From JABMQF01 sp964563755 (lineage in GTDB: Archaea > Nanobdellota > Nanobdellia > Woesearchaeales > UBA11576): DNA of 64,000 nt. The translations under genes and the position numbers were made by a program. Below, piece by piece: positions 43,187 through 53,163 of the stretch (position 1 is the stretch's first letter; every line of letters begins with the position of its first letter). The notes beneath the pieces are model-generated. The model was not told where the DNA came from, did no database searches, and saw only the letters and a list, made by a program, of their open reading frames with translations. The stretch covers positions 11,133-75,132 of the forward strand of contig CAZLYC010000007.1 in the NCBI GenBank assembly GCA_964563755.1. The letters are read 5' to 3'.

Positions 43187-44851
43187 TTATTGTTTAGGAA
43201 TCCACTCGAACAGAGTAAGATTGAAAGTATCTGAATCTAGCTTTGACTTCTGCTCATCAGAAATAGACTCGAAAGTGTGCTCAACATAATAATTGGTCGG
43301 CTTTATTGAGCCAGGCACGTGTTCAACATTAAGACTCGTTTGTTTTTGTGCAGAAACATCGCCTAACAGTCCATTAAGATGTCTCATCGTCTGGTAATCA
43401 TAGAATGCGCAATTCAATGAAAGCCAATCCTGAAGAGAGTCATAGCCAAGCCAGCTCCCTTTTGCAGGCAATGCAGAAAAGAACTTCCTGAAATATGATT
43501 CGGATGTCTCTCTCACAACATCATTTCCTGAACGATACCTGACAATCCTATCCTTTGGAGCGACAAAAATACCTTTCGATATCTCTATCTTAAGAGGCAA
43601 CCCTTGCGAGCCACTGAAAACATGAAGCTTGTCGCTACCATCAGAACTGATAAAAAACCTGCTTCCTTCCAACACTTTAGACGCAGGAAATATGAAACCC
43701 ACATCGCCATCTTTTATCTCTGCACCCATGCTAAACACCAGATTGTTGTAGTTCTTTCCTGAGAACTTATGGAACACAGAATCCTCTGAAGAGATGAAAC
43801 CTCTCTCAATTATCCTATACACCTCATCAACTGGCGCAAAATAACTCACAAAACCATTGCTCAGAAAATCCTCAAAGCGATCTTTTGATTCTATCCTTGA
43901 TTTAGCATCATGATTCACCCTGTGGAGTGAAAGTATCTTCTCAAATAACGCAGATTCGACACACTTATCTGAATTTACAGAAGCGAGCTGCTCTTTTAGA
44001 GCAAAATAATCCCCTATCACATCCAAAGCGTCCCGCCCCACAAGACCATGCTCTGTATAGAACCCAGTGAAACGCCCAAGCGCCTCCTGTATCTCAATCA
44101 TCTCAACAGAAGAAGGCACGTTCTTCAGCCTTTCAAGAGGAGCGATAAAATGATCCTCATCAAAGAACAGCACAGGAAGCCCTGCTCCTGAACAATCCCC
44201 TGACCAGCACCTATTCTTCGAGTCGATGTTAAGATACGATGAAGAATACCAATCCAATATCGGCATGACTTCTGACTCAACCTGCTCCAATGCACGCGAC
44301 TTCTTTGCCAACTCAACATCATCAGCGATAGACTTGTGCTCCTTCATCAGCAAGGAATGCTTCTTAGCTATCGTGAAAGCAAGATTGCGCATGCTCTTGA
44401 CAAGACCATCCCTCATACCTGGCGGAAGATAGTCACCGCGGTCTATCTTCCATCTTCTGTAGAAAGCACGCAGCATCCTGAACACAGACAATGCCTCATC
44501 AAGTTTCTTCCTGTCACGCTCAAAATCAGATATTGATTCGGGGTCGCCTACAAGACGCATTATCTTCTGAGACATGGACCTGAATCTTGATACTATGCCG
44601 TCAGAAAGGTTTGACTTGAACACATTCAGCTTCTGTGAATAAATGTCAGGATTAAACCCGAGAGAAGCATTAATTTTTTTAAACCCTGAAAGTTCATAAT
44701 AGCGCTCAAGCTTCCTTATCTCGCAATCCATCTCCTCAAGATCGCCAGGCGATATCCGCATTATCCGCTGAATCGTCCTGTCCCAACCTCTTTGGAAAGT
44801 CGAGCCGTACAGCCTCTCAAGTGGAGAGGCCAGAGTTATATTTCCAAGCAA
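43187..44851 (-). CDS. Large hypothetical protein, 554 aa
   Basis: A soluble protein, helical in the first ~200 residues, then mixed alpha/beta with FFDEDHFIAPLERL and, around 350-440, a globular segment with VYRIIERGFISSEDSVFHKF, DVGFIFPASKVLEG and KGIFVAPKDRIV. No family recognised. The start is TTG at 44851, preceded by GGGGTAG ~9 nt upstream. It is followed by structured element C. Confidence 0.55.
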   Translation of the reverse strand: MLGNITLASPLERLYGSTFQRGWDRTIQRIMRISPGDLEEMDCEIRKLERYYELSGFKKINASLGFNPDIYSQKLNVFKSNLSDGIVSRFRSMSQKIMRLVGDPESISDFERDRKKLDEALSVFRMLRAFYRRWKIDRGDYLPPGMRDGLVKSMRNLAFTIAKKHSLLMKEHKSIADDVELAKKSRALEQVESEVMPILDWYSSSYLNIDSKNRCWSGDCSGAGLPVLFFDEDHFIAPLERLKNVPSSVEMIEIQEALGRFTGFYTEHGLVGRDALDVIGDYFALKEQLASVNSDKCVESALFEKILSLHRVNHDAKSRIESKDRFEDFLSNGFVSYFAPVDEVYRIIERGFISSEDSVFHKFSGKNYNNLVFSMGAEIKDGDVGFIFPASKVLEGSRFFISSDGSDKLHVFSGSQGLPLKIEISKGIFVAPKDRIVRYRSGNDVVRETSESYFRKFFSALPAKGSWLGYDSLQDWLSLNCAFYDYQTMRHLNGLLGDVSAQKQTSLNVEHVPGSIKPTNYYVEHTFESISDEQKSKLDSDTFNLTLFEWIPKQ

Positions 44852-45026
44852 ACTTAACTACCCCGTTTTTGAACATCAACAGCGATAGCCTGTTTAAAAA
44901 TGTTAGCGACGAAAATCAGAAAATCAGAAAAAATCACATAACAACAATCAAATCATCGCAAAAATAAAAAATAAATCAGCAGAAAATGCGCAAAGCTTTT
45001 TATATCACCTATGCTACAAAAAATAT

Positions 45027-46406
45027 ATGGAAACAGAAACCAATAATGATGCAAAAAATGATACGCAGCACAAAGAAAAAGCTGCAGATAAGAATGGGAA
45101 TGGCAACGGAAATACTGTGACTGCCCCACCTAAAAAGTTCCTTTTCGTATCATGGGAAAGCCTCAGCGGAGACCTCGCATGGCAGATAAAGAAAGAAGGC
45201 CACGAGGTCAAGGTATACATAAAATCAGAGGATGACAAGGATGTCTATGATGGAATACTCGAAAAAGTAGATGACTGGACAAAACACACCGACTGGGCAG
45301 ATGTCATTGTCTTTGACGATATAGGTTTTGGTGAAGCAGCAGATAAACTCAGGGCAGCAGGAAAACTTGTAGTCGGAGGCAGCAAATACACAGACCAGCT
45401 CGAGGAAGACCGCGAGTTCGGACAGAACGAGATGAAAAGAGTAGGTATGCTTGTCTTGCCGCACTGGGATTTCTCAGAATTCAATGCAGGTATAGACTTC
45501 ATAAAACAGAACCCTGGCAGGTACGTGTTCAAGCCATCAGGCAATACCTCCTCAGAACAGAAAGGGATACTATTCCTAGGACAAGAAGAAGACGGTAGGG
45601 ACATAATAGAGATACTTGAACAGAACAAGAAATCCTGGGCCAAGAAGATAAAGAAATTCCAGCTGCAGAAAATGGCAGTAGGTGTCGAGATAGCGGTCGG
45701 GGCGTTCTTCAACGGAAAAGAGTTCATAACGCCGATAAATGTCAATTTCGAACACAAGAAATTATTCCCGGGAGACATAGGCCCATACACAGGAGAGATG
45801 GGAACACTCATGTTCTGGTCAAACACCAATGCAATATTTGATAGCACGCTAGCGAAGATAAAAGAAGACCTCGCGAAATCCGGCTATGTTGGATACATAG
45901 ACATAAACTGCATAGTCAATGCAAAGGGAATATACCCTCTTGAATTCACTTCAAGATTCGGCTATCCGACAATAAGCATACAGATGGAAGGAGTCACAAG
46001 CCCGTGGTCAGATTTCCTCTACGGAATAGCGAAAGGAGATAAGTTTGAACTCAAGACAAAGAAAGGATTCCAGGTGGGAGTCGTCATTGCAGTCCCTCCA
46101 TTCCCATTCGATGACAAGAAAGAGTTCTTCATATACAAGGACCTGTCCATAATCTTCAAGAAACCAAGCCTTGAAGGGATGCACATAGGTGACGTGAAGA
46201 TAATAAATGATGTGTGGGTCCTTGCAGGAGAGACAGGATACGCGCTCATCGTCACAGGTTCAGGGATGACTGTCGGTGAAGCGAGAAAGCAGGCATACTC
46301 AAGAATAAAGAGCATAATACTGCAGAACATGTACTACCGCACAGACATAGGCGAGAAATGGCCTTCTGATTCTGATAAGCTTCTGACCTGGGGATACATG
46401 CACTAG
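45027..46406 (+). CDS. purD: Phosphoribosylamine-glycine ligase (GAR synthetase), divergent
   Basis: A 459-aa ATP-grasp ligase making GAR from phosphoribosylamine, the product of PurF. A ~35-residue polar N-terminal extension is unusual. The core follows PurD order: N-domain, then PGRYVFKPSGNTSS and QKMAVGVEIAVGAFFNG in the ATP-grasp domain, IDINCIV..YPLEFTSRFG at the metal site, and a C-terminal cap with YRTDIG. The usual GGREHA motif near the N-terminus is altered to SLSGDLAW. A TTTATAT box lies at 44999-45005. Confidence 0.8.
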   Translation: METETNNDAKNDTQHKEKAADKNGNGNGNTVTAPPKKFLFVSWESLSGDLAWQIKKEGHEVKVYIKSEDDKDVYDGILEKVDDWTKHTDWADVIVFDDIGFGEAADKLRAAGKLVVGGSKYTDQLEEDREFGQNEMKRVGMLVLPHWDFSEFNAGIDFIKQNPGRYVFKPSGNTSSEQKGILFLGQEEDGRDIIEILEQNKKSWAKKIKKFQLQKMAVGVEIAVGAFFNGKEFITPINVNFEHKKLFPGDIGPYTGEMGTLMFWSNTNAIFDSTLAKIKEDLAKSGYVGYIDINCIVNAKGIYPLEFTSRFGYPTISIQMEGVTSPWSDFLYGIAKGDKFELKTKKGFQVGVVIAVPPFPFDDKKEFFIYKDLSIIFKKPSLEGMHIGDVKIINDVWVLAGETGYALIVTGSGMTVGEARKQAYSRIKSIILQNMYYRTDIGEKWPSDSDKLLTWGYMH

Positions 46407-46424
46407 AAAGGGGAAACAGTTATA

Positions 46425-47324
46425 ATGACTTCTCTTGTGTTCAAGGCAGTAGACGACCTCGAACAATGCCACGAGCTTTGGGAAAGATTCAGCCCGAAAA
46501 AGACTGTCTGGGACTTCTGGGACATAGCGAAATCATTCAACCTAGGATATAGTCATAAGCCATATTTCATCGTCGGAAACAAAGGCGGAAAAGACATAGG
46601 GATACTTCCTCTTGAAAAATACGTCGATGAAGACGGCAAAGACGCTGCTGATTTCTTCGGCTCAGACTACCCTGAGAGAAGGACATTCTACATAAACGAC
46701 AAGAGTCTCGTAAATGATTTTCTAAAACAAGCACCTCCAAACACGACACTCATGAACATAGCTCCTTCTGAGAAAGAATTCGCGGATATCGAGCCTGACT
46801 CAGAATCATATTCTCTTAACCTGGCAAAACACAGTTATGACATAGAGAAATATTTCCAAACATTCAGCGGAAAGCATAAGAAGAACATGAAACATGACCT
46901 TAAACAGCTGGAACAGATGGATTTCAGGACAGAGATCAACAACATCGATGACCTTCCAAGACTCGCGAAGCTCAGCATCAAACGTTTCGGTGCGGAATCA
47001 GACTTCAACTCGCCACAATTCAATAAAAGCATACAGATACTTGTCGAGAATGCCGCAAAACTCAAACTGCTGCAGCTGCTAAGTATAAAACTTGACGGCA
47101 AGACTGTCGCATCAGAGATAGCATTCAACCATAACGGAATATATACTGTACTTATCGGCGGCTCAGACCCTGAAATAAACAATCTCGGAAAGCTGCTCAA
47201 TGTAGAGCACATCAAGAACGCCGCAAGACTTAAAGTCCCGATGATAGATTTCATGACGTGCGAGAGCGGATGGAAGAAACTATGGAACCTGGACCAGACA
47301 ATTCTGTACATATTCACGAACTGA
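46425..47324 (+). CDS. GNAT-superfamily acyltransferase (BioF2/CelD-like)
   Basis: A 299-aa protein with the double-GNAT Acetyltransf_6 layout. It includes SGKHKKNMKHDLKQLEQM, RLAKLSIKRFGAESDF, and a C-terminal GNAT core (LLSIKLDGKTVASEIAFNHNGIYTVLIGGSD). Such proteins acylate amino or peptidyl groups in diverse pathways; the substrate is not evident. It follows purD by 18 bp and overlaps the next gene. Confidence 0.75.
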   Translation: MTSLVFKAVDDLEQCHELWERFSPKKTVWDFWDIAKSFNLGYSHKPYFIVGNKGGKDIGILPLEKYVDEDGKDAADFFGSDYPERRTFYINDKSLVNDFLKQAPPNTTLMNIAPSEKEFADIEPDSESYSLNLAKHSYDIEKYFQTFSGKHKKNMKHDLKQLEQMDFRTEINNIDDLPRLAKLSIKRFGAESDFNSPQFNKSIQILVENAAKLKLLQLLSIKLDGKTVASEIAFNHNGIYTVLIGGSDPEINNLGKLLNVEHIKNAARLKVPMIDFMTCESGWKKLWNLDQTILYIFTN

Positions 47325-47863
47325 ACATACATCCTTGCGTCAGATGCAAAGAACACTGCTGCATAGGCTGCTACGGAACATTCATAACCCTTGGCGACCT
47401 CAAGAGGATAGCAAAAGCTACAGGAAAGAAGCCCCAGGAATTCGCCACATATGCAGACATCTCATCCGACCCTGAAGAACAGGAAGAAGTGATAAAAGAG
47501 AGGACGCACAGCTATTTCGAATACTCTAAAGATGGAAAGATACTTCAGCTAAAAAGCAAACCCAACGGCGAATGCATATTCCTAAAAGACCTGAAATGCT
47601 CAATCTACAACTCACGTCCGCTGATATGCAAAATATTCCCCATAGGATTCAGGAAGACAAAAGAAGGAGTGAAACTCTTGATAGAAGAAGAGGATGAGCA
47701 TTGCCCTGCGACTGCAGGAAAATCCATACCAGACATACTCAAGTTCCTAGGCTTCAGCGAGAAAGAGGCAATGCAACTGATTACACAATTTCTAGAAGAA
47801 ATAGAAGAATACAAATTAAAAATCAGTTCAGTCTCAAACGAAAACCTCAATCAATACGCTTGA
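47282..47863 (+). CDS. YkgJ-like cysteine-cluster protein
   Basis: A 193-aa protein of the CxxCxxxCC/YkgJ family. Cysteines lie in CVRCKEHCC at the start and in CIF, CSIYNSRPLICKIFP in the centre, the typical pattern for a bound zinc or Fe-S cluster. The enzymatic role is unknown. It overlaps the acyltransferase gene; starts at 47258, 47270 and 47282 are all in frame, and a GGAAG about 7 nt upstream favours the last. Confidence 0.8.
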   Translation: MEPGPDNSVHIHELNIHPCVRCKEHCCIGCYGTFITLGDLKRIAKATGKKPQEFATYADISSDPEEQEEVIKERTHSYFEYSKDGKILQLKSKPNGECIFLKDLKCSIYNSRPLICKIFPIGFRKTKEGVKLLIEEEDEHCPATAGKSIPDILKFLGFSEKEAMQLITQFLEEIEEYKLKISSVSNENLNQYA

Positions 47864-47919
47864 CAGAACAAAAAGATAAAAACAGAACATAATACTGACA
47901 ATAGCAACAATACAAAAAC

Positions 47920-49419
47920 TTATTCTATAATCCAGCCATCATACTGCTCAAGATAATCCTTCGCGTATGCAAGCTTCTGCTTATTCTCAGCGTATATCGT
48001 GAACAGCTTATCCCCTTTCTTGACCTTGTCGCCCACATGATAATAAAGGAAGATGCCTGCTCCCTTGTCAAAAGGTGCGCCCGCAACCCTCGCAATCCTA
48101 GATATGCTTATGTTATCTATGTGAGATATCTTACCGTCACGGCATGCCTTGAAATCAAAAGTGTACTTGCCGAAACTTATCTTCCTGTAATCAGTTATCC
48201 TGGCACCCTGCGCCTGGATTATATTCATCATCGCCTGCCATGCCTTCCCTGACTCGAGAATCTGCTTGGCATGATTGTAACCGTGACGTGATTTCCATCC
48301 TGGAAGAGGATATGCTTCCATTATCTCAGCAGCCATAAGAAGACCTTTCTGCTTGAGGTCTCTTGGAGCATTCGGATGATTCCCAAGGACCCACAGGACA
48401 TCACGCGCCTCAAGCGCAGGACCTATACCATTGCCGATGGGCTGTGAACCGTCTGTAATTATGACCTTAATCTCCATATTCAGCTTCCTTCCCACTTTCA
48501 TGAAAAGCTCCTTCAGGCGCTTCGCCTTGTCGATACGCTCGACCTTCGCACCTCTGCCGACAGGTATGTCTATCAGTATATGCGTCGCTGATACGCTTCC
48601 TTTCTTAGCAAGGATGGACGCAAGAAGCTGACCTTCAGCATCGACGCTCAACGGATGCTCGACAGTTATTATCTTATCATCAGCAGGCGCCAGGTTCACT
48701 GCGCCTCCCCATGTTATGCAGCCGCCGACACGATCGACCACCTGCTTTATCTGCTCCATGCTCAGGTTCACATTGCAGAGCACTTCCATAGTGTCTGCAG
48801 TCCCTGCAGGAGATGTTATTGAACGTGAAGATGTCTTAGGCATACAGTATCCTGCTGCCACAAGTATCGGAACAACAAGCATGGTCGTCCTGTTACCCGC
48901 AACACCTCCTATGCAGTGCTTGTCCACAACAGGAAAACGGTCAACCTTCAGTATCTTTCCTGTATTTATCATCGCCTTAGTCAGCGCAACAGTCTCGTCC
49001 AGGTCTATGCCCTTAGTGTAGCCACCTGCAACAAAGTAAGTTATCTCAACACTTGTGAGCTTGTTATGTACAATGTCCTGTATTATAGCGTTGATTTCCT
49101 CTGACGAAAGCTTATGACCATCAAGCTTCTTCTTTATGTATGTGATTGACTTGGGCTTCTCCTCAAGAGATATACTCACAACAGAACCCTGCTTCACACC
49201 AATCTTGACAAGAACCTCTTCCATGAGCCCTATATGCCCCTGCTTTACAAGCTTTTCAGACATGGCTATATCAAGAACCACGACTGTCGACTGGTTGCCC
49301 CTGCTGACCCTAAGCCTGTCACCTGTGTGCAGGTCAAGCATCAGAGCATCCTTCTTGTTCAATATGCCGACCAGCGTTCCGCCAGTCATTATATCGACGT
49401 CCTTGACCTTGAACTTCAT
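47920..49419 (-). CDS. deoA: AMP phosphorylase
   Basis: A 499-aa archaeal member of the thymidine phosphorylase family. It has the ~90-residue N-terminal extension specific to AMP phosphorylases, then DKHCIGGVAGNRTT (phosphate/nucleoside site) and SSRSITSPAGTADTMEVL. It splits AMP with phosphate into adenine and ribose-1,5-bisphosphate. In archaea this feeds a ribose-bisphosphate isomerase and form III RuBisCO, neither of which is in the window. AGGTG precedes the ATG. It follows the transporter by 10 bp. Confidence 0.92.
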   Translation of the reverse strand: MKFKVKDVDIMTGGTLVGILNKKDALMLDLHTGDRLRVSRGNQSTVVVLDIAMSEKLVKQGHIGLMEEVLVKIGVKQGSVVSISLEEKPKSITYIKKKLDGHKLSSEEINAIIQDIVHNKLTSVEITYFVAGGYTKGIDLDETVALTKAMINTGKILKVDRFPVVDKHCIGGVAGNRTTMLVVPILVAAGYCMPKTSSRSITSPAGTADTMEVLCNVNLSMEQIKQVVDRVGGCITWGGAVNLAPADDKIITVEHPLSVDAEGQLLASILAKKGSVSATHILIDIPVGRGAKVERIDKAKRLKELFMKVGRKLNMEIKVIITDGSQPIGNGIGPALEARDVLWVLGNHPNAPRDLKQKGLLMAAEIMEAYPLPGWKSRHGYNHAKQILESGKAWQAMMNIIQAQGARITDYRKISFGKYTFDFKACRDGKISHIDNISISRIARVAGAPFDKGAGIFLYYHVGDKVKKGDKLFTIYAENKQKLAYAKDYLEQYDGWIIE

Positions 49420-49429
49420 TTTTGAGCAC

Positions 49430-50530
49430 CTAGAGAGCGAGATTATCCTTCTCAGTCTCGTATATCTTTATAACAGCGACGAAAAGAGTCAGCAGAATCG
49501 GCCCTACAATCACTCCCACAACACCGAACAAAGCTATTCCCCCGAAAACACCCAGCAGTATGAGCAAAGGATGAACCTTAGCATGCGATGCTATTATCTT
49601 CGGCTTGAGAATATTATCTATGGTCGATATCAAGAGAGCTCCGTATGCCGCAAGACCTAAAGCCCGCCACATCAACGATGAATCAGCTATGATCATGCCG
49701 TTAAAAAGCATGGAACCCGCAACAAAGAGCCACACGAGAGAAGCACCTATGAATGGTATGAACGCTGCGAGGACAGTGAGCAACCCAAAAAGTATAGGAG
49801 AAGAGACTTTGAAAAAATAAAAGCCTATTCCCGCGACAATGCCCTGGACAATCGCAAGGACTATCGCACCATATATTGTCGCATATATTATATCATTGAA
49901 ATGCTGGAATACCCTGTCACTGTGAGATTGCTTCATGGGAAGCATCCTCTTGACATAATCGACCATGCCTGCCCCCTCGACAAGCATATAGTAAAGCGCA
50001 AACATGGTTATGAAAATGTGAAGCACTAAACCAGGTATGTTAAGTATGAAATCTGACAGCTTCGTGAACACTGCCGCGGATATGAACGTGAATATCTTCA
50101 CAAAATCAAGATTCATGAGGAACGGGAACTCAGAAATCAAAGTGCTCCATAGACTATGAGCGCTGCATACCACTCCTTCGCCCTCTGCGCAGAAACTATC
50201 AACAGATTCCTTGTCTATGAAGACCTGCTTGACCTTGCCATAGCTGTCGACAGACTCTTTTGTTAGGACTCCTCCTATGATAACTACAGGAACAAGGAAT
50301 AATATGAGAAGCAATAATATCATGATAAACGCTGAAACCTTAGGAAAAGATATCCGTGATGAAAGCCGCTTATGAAGAGGATGAAGTATGTATGCAAGCA
50401 TAGCACTTAGCAGCAGAGTCGCTATGAACGGCCTCACAATAAGCACCGCTATCGCCAATGTGCACAAAAAGAACAATATGAAAAAAAGCTTGTGATTCTT
50501 CTCCCCTTTTTCCTGCTTCTTTGATTTCAC
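49430..50530 (-). CDS. AI-2E family (PerM-like) membrane transporter
   Basis: A 366-aa protein with about eight membrane helices in the AI-2E/UPF0118 arrangement: an N-terminal helix pair, a long extracytoplasmic loop (residues ~85-150 with two Cys), and C-terminal helices with PFIGASLVW and GVVGVIVGPILL motifs. Family members export signals or act in ion homeostasis; specificity cannot be read. The GTG start at 50530 has GAGGTG 5-6 nt upstream. Confidence 0.85.
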   Translation of the reverse strand: MKSKKQEKGEKNHKLFFILFFLCTLAIAVLIVRPFIATLLLSAMLAYILHPLHKRLSSRISFPKVSAFIMILLLLILFLVPVVIIGGVLTKESVDSYGKVKQVFIDKESVDSFCAEGEGVVCSAHSLWSTLISEFPFLMNLDFVKIFTFISAAVFTKLSDFILNIPGLVLHIFITMFALYYMLVEGAGMVDYVKRMLPMKQSHSDRVFQHFNDIIYATIYGAIVLAIVQGIVAGIGFYFFKVSSPILFGLLTVLAAFIPFIGASLVWLFVAGSMLFNGMIIADSSLMWRALGLAAYGALLISTIDNILKPKIIASHAKVHPLLILLGVFGGIALFGVVGVIVGPILLTLFVAVIKIYETEKDNLAL

Positions 50531-50541
50531 AAAACACCTCT

Positions 50542-51081
50542 CTATCTTATCGCCTGCTGAGGCTGCTGCATCGGCTGCTGTACCTGACGTTGAACAGGCG
50601 CCTGCTGTTGTTGCGACCTGTATTGCTGCTGCATGTAGACATAATACTTGACAAGCTGCTCAAGATAACCCTTCATCTGCGTCACATTAGAGATAGGACC
50701 TATAGAGAACTCCTTGTCCAGCCTTATCCAACCAGTATCGAACATCTTGTCGAACAGGTTCTGCTTAAGCTCCGCAGTCTGGAAACTTGTGAATAAGAAA
50801 GTCGCGGGCTTCTTCCCGTTGTATTCTATCCTGTTCGTGAAGAACTGGTAAGTGTACTTACCGAACTTTATGTTATAGATTATCACCTGGGTTATGATAA
50901 GAACAACAAGGAATGCGAAGATGAACATGTTGATTATCGGAGGTATGCTGCTGTTCATGGCGAACTTGACGTTCAAGTAAATACCTCCATAAAAAAGCAC
51001 AGAAAGCCCAAGAAGCTTAAGAATCCACGGAGCAACCATCCTGTTCGTATTAGGCCTTAAAGTATACTGTGGAATTTCCAT
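50542..51081 (-). CDS. Membrane protein with PH-like domain
   Basis: A 179-aa protein: two membrane helices (residues ~18-40 and 48-70), then a ~75-residue beta-rich domain like bacterial PH (YdbS-type) domains (YTYQFFTNRIEYNG, FTSFQTAELKQN), and a Gln/Pro-rich disordered tail. GAGGTAATC precedes the ATG. It begins the three-gene run with the transporter and AMP phosphorylase. Confidence 0.7.
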   Translation of the reverse strand: MEIPQYTLRPNTNRMVAPWILKLLGLSVLFYGGIYLNVKFAMNSSIPPIINMFIFAFLVVLIITQVIIYNIKFGKYTYQFFTNRIEYNGKKPATFLFTSFQTAELKQNLFDKMFDTGWIRLDKEFSIGPISNVTQMKGYLEQLVKYYVYMQQQYRSQQQQAPVQRQVQQPMQQPQQAIR

Positions 51082-51116
51082 GATTACCTCTTTTTAAGAC
51101 TGATAAAAAGATTAAA

Positions 51117-51234
51117 TGGGCCCGCTCGGAAATTCGTCTTAAGACGAAAGCAACCGTAGACTCCGTCTCCAAGCATTCGAACCGAGGGCCTTCCCGACGT
51201 CAACGGGACGTTATAGCCGCTAAACTACGAGCCC
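51117..51234 (-). tRNA. tRNA-Val(GAC) with 45-nt intron in the T-loop
   Basis: Acceptor GGGCTCG pairs with CGGGCCC, the anticodon stem TCCCG/CGGGA carries loop TTGACGT (anticodon GAC), and the T-stem CTCGG/CCGAG is perfect with discriminator A. Between the T-stem arms lie 52 nt (51130-51181) instead of 7; removing 45 nt leaves a standard 73-nt tRNA including A73. The insertion is therefore a non-canonical T-loop intron near positions 58-60. It contains a perfect TTCGTC-TTAA-GACGAA palindrome. Confidence 0.85.
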
Positions 51235-51372
51235 AAGCCATTTTAGGCATAATAGTGCCAAAAGAGAGAATAATTGTTTATAAATGTTACGGTAGTTTAG
51301 AACAAAGAAAACAGCAGATAAAAAAAGTTTTTAAGCCCTATAAAAAGGGCAAAATAAAAAGATTTGAAATGA

Positions 51373-53076
51373 TTAGAATCTCTTCCTTGTCATAAGATGG
51401 AAAAGCCCAAGTCCGACCAATATAACAAACAATGAAACCCCTGCTCCTGCCCAGATCGGAACTGAACTCCTGACATTAGTAGATTCTATTACATCAAGCC
51501 TGCCTTCAGAGAAAAGTTCCTCTTCAGGTTCGACTTCCTGAGGCTCAGACTCAAGTTCTGCGCTCACGTCCTGAGGCGTGACTATCGGCTTCTTCTTAGC
51601 GATAGGCAGAAGGTCTATCTTCTGCTTTGTCGGAAGCTTAGTCAATTCGAACCTGAAATCACCTGAACCCAGATTAAGGTCGTTAGGCGTTATTGCTATA
51701 TCTGCCTCTGTCTCATTATTGAGATTCAGCTTGTATTTCTTGCCTTCATCAAGCGTGTACTCCTTATAGCTTGTGGACTGCGAGACACCCATCTTGGCCT
51801 TGTCAGAATAGACATACCTGAAGATGAATGAATAGTCCTTGCCTTCATAAGTGTACCTGACAGTGTCTCCTCCTCTGAGGTGCATAGTCACTGCGGGTGC
51901 ATCAGGAGTCAATATGAGGATGTAAGTCTTTCCGACTCCACCACCGCCTCCTCCGCCACCGCCACCGCTGCCGCCGCCAGAACTGCATGAACCGCAGTCA
52001 GCAGAGCATGAAGAGCAACTCTCTGCTCCATTGCAAGTGCCATCGCCGCAGAACGGTCCTGGGGACGTGCCTGTAACAGTAAAAGTTGTGCTAACCTCAT
52101 TGTTGACAGATGAGCACTCATAAGCAGATGTGACCCTGAAAGTCACTGTATGCGTTCCTGCTGTGAGGCTTCCTGTGCCGTATGCATAAGACTGGGAAGA
52201 CGAAGCATTGATATTCAATGCGCCGACAGACACTGTACCGACAGCACTGCCATCGACAAGTATCTGCACCTGGACAGTATTAGTGTCCATGCTTCCTATA
52301 TTCTTCACAGTGAAGTTGAATGTGGCCGAATCCCCCATTGCTACAGGGCTTGTGGCCCCGATTGTCGTAAAAGCCACATCACTTCCTGTGACTGTGAAAG
52401 CGTCATTAACGCTTACAGGAGCTACATCGTATCCGTTCGCATCATGGATATTCTGCACATACGCAGTTATGACATCAGCGCCGCAGTATGCGGGCGTGAA
52501 GCTGTGCGTAGAAGATGCAGAGCTCGAGTTAGCTATCGAAGCATGCGAGAATGAAGCAGGAGATACTGCTCCTCCGCTGTTCGCGCTGACATATCCGCTT
52601 ACGCTGTTCGCTGTTCCGCCAGTGTTTGACAAAGTGACAGTAAGGCTTGCCGGCTGGTTTATTGTCAATATGCCAAGATTGGTTATCGTCGGAGATATGA
52701 CTGGCGCTGGAACATTGTTTATTATGTTCGTGTTGAATGACTTTGCGCAGTTTGTGGCTCCGGCCAGTGTCACGTTGAACGTGTAAGGACCAGGCACAGT
52801 TCCCCTGACAGTCCACCTGTAGACGTTCCATGGCGCTGCAGGCGAAACAGGATTTGTTCCGCTGACAAGCGATAGGCCTGCTGGCAGGTTCAATGTCAGA
52901 GTGTCTCCTGTTGAGTTTGACTCTGCGTTGAAGAACGAGACAGTGAAATCCGTGTTCACGTATACTTGCTCGTTCGGTGCACTCAGCGTACCCTGGCAGA
53001 CCTGAGCTGAAGCAAAAGCGCTCAACGCTACCAAGAGGAGTGCAAAAATTCCGAGTTCAATTATTTTCGATTTCAT
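51373..53076 (-). CDS. Membrane-anchored surface protein with CARDB-type repeats
   Basis: A 567-aa protein: signal peptide (cleaved near ASAQ), about three beta-sandwich domains of ~100 residues including CARDB-like units, a Cys-rich knot (CGDGTCNGAESCSSC), a poly-Gly linker, a further ~120-residue domain, a Glu-rich stretch and a C-terminal membrane helix (IWAGAGVSLFVILVGLGLF) with a basic stop. Topology: outside, anchored at the C-terminus. Start ATG 53076 is chosen over the in-frame TTG at 53085. Confidence 0.75.
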   Translation of the reverse strand: MKSKIIELGIFALLLVALSAFASAQVCQGTLSAPNEQVYVNTDFTVSFFNAESNSTGDTLTLNLPAGLSLVSGTNPVSPAAPWNVYRWTVRGTVPGPYTFNVTLAGATNCAKSFNTNIINNVPAPVISPTITNLGILTINQPASLTVTLSNTGGTANSVSGYVSANSGGAVSPASFSHASIANSSSASSTHSFTPAYCGADVITAYVQNIHDANGYDVAPVSVNDAFTVTGSDVAFTTIGATSPVAMGDSATFNFTVKNIGSMDTNTVQVQILVDGSAVGTVSVGALNINASSSQSYAYGTGSLTAGTHTVTFRVTSAYECSSVNNEVSTTFTVTGTSPGPFCGDGTCNGAESCSSCSADCGSCSSGGGSGGGGGGGGGGVGKTYILILTPDAPAVTMHLRGGDTVRYTYEGKDYSFIFRYVYSDKAKMGVSQSTSYKEYTLDEGKKYKLNLNNETEADIAITPNDLNLGSGDFRFELTKLPTKQKIDLLPIAKKKPIVTPQDVSAELESEPQEVEPEEELFSEGRLDVIESTNVRSSVPIWAGAGVSLFVILVGLGLFHLMTRKRF

Positions 53077-53163
53077 TTTTGGCAAACCTTTTGTTTTTTA
53101 TTGTTTTATTATGAATCAGGCGTAAGCCTTCATGATTATAAAAAAATATTGAAAAAAAAATAT

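Noticed and set aside
51940..51985. GC-rich simple repeat
   Set aside because: Encodes the poly-Gly linker of the 567-aa surface protein; not a separate element.
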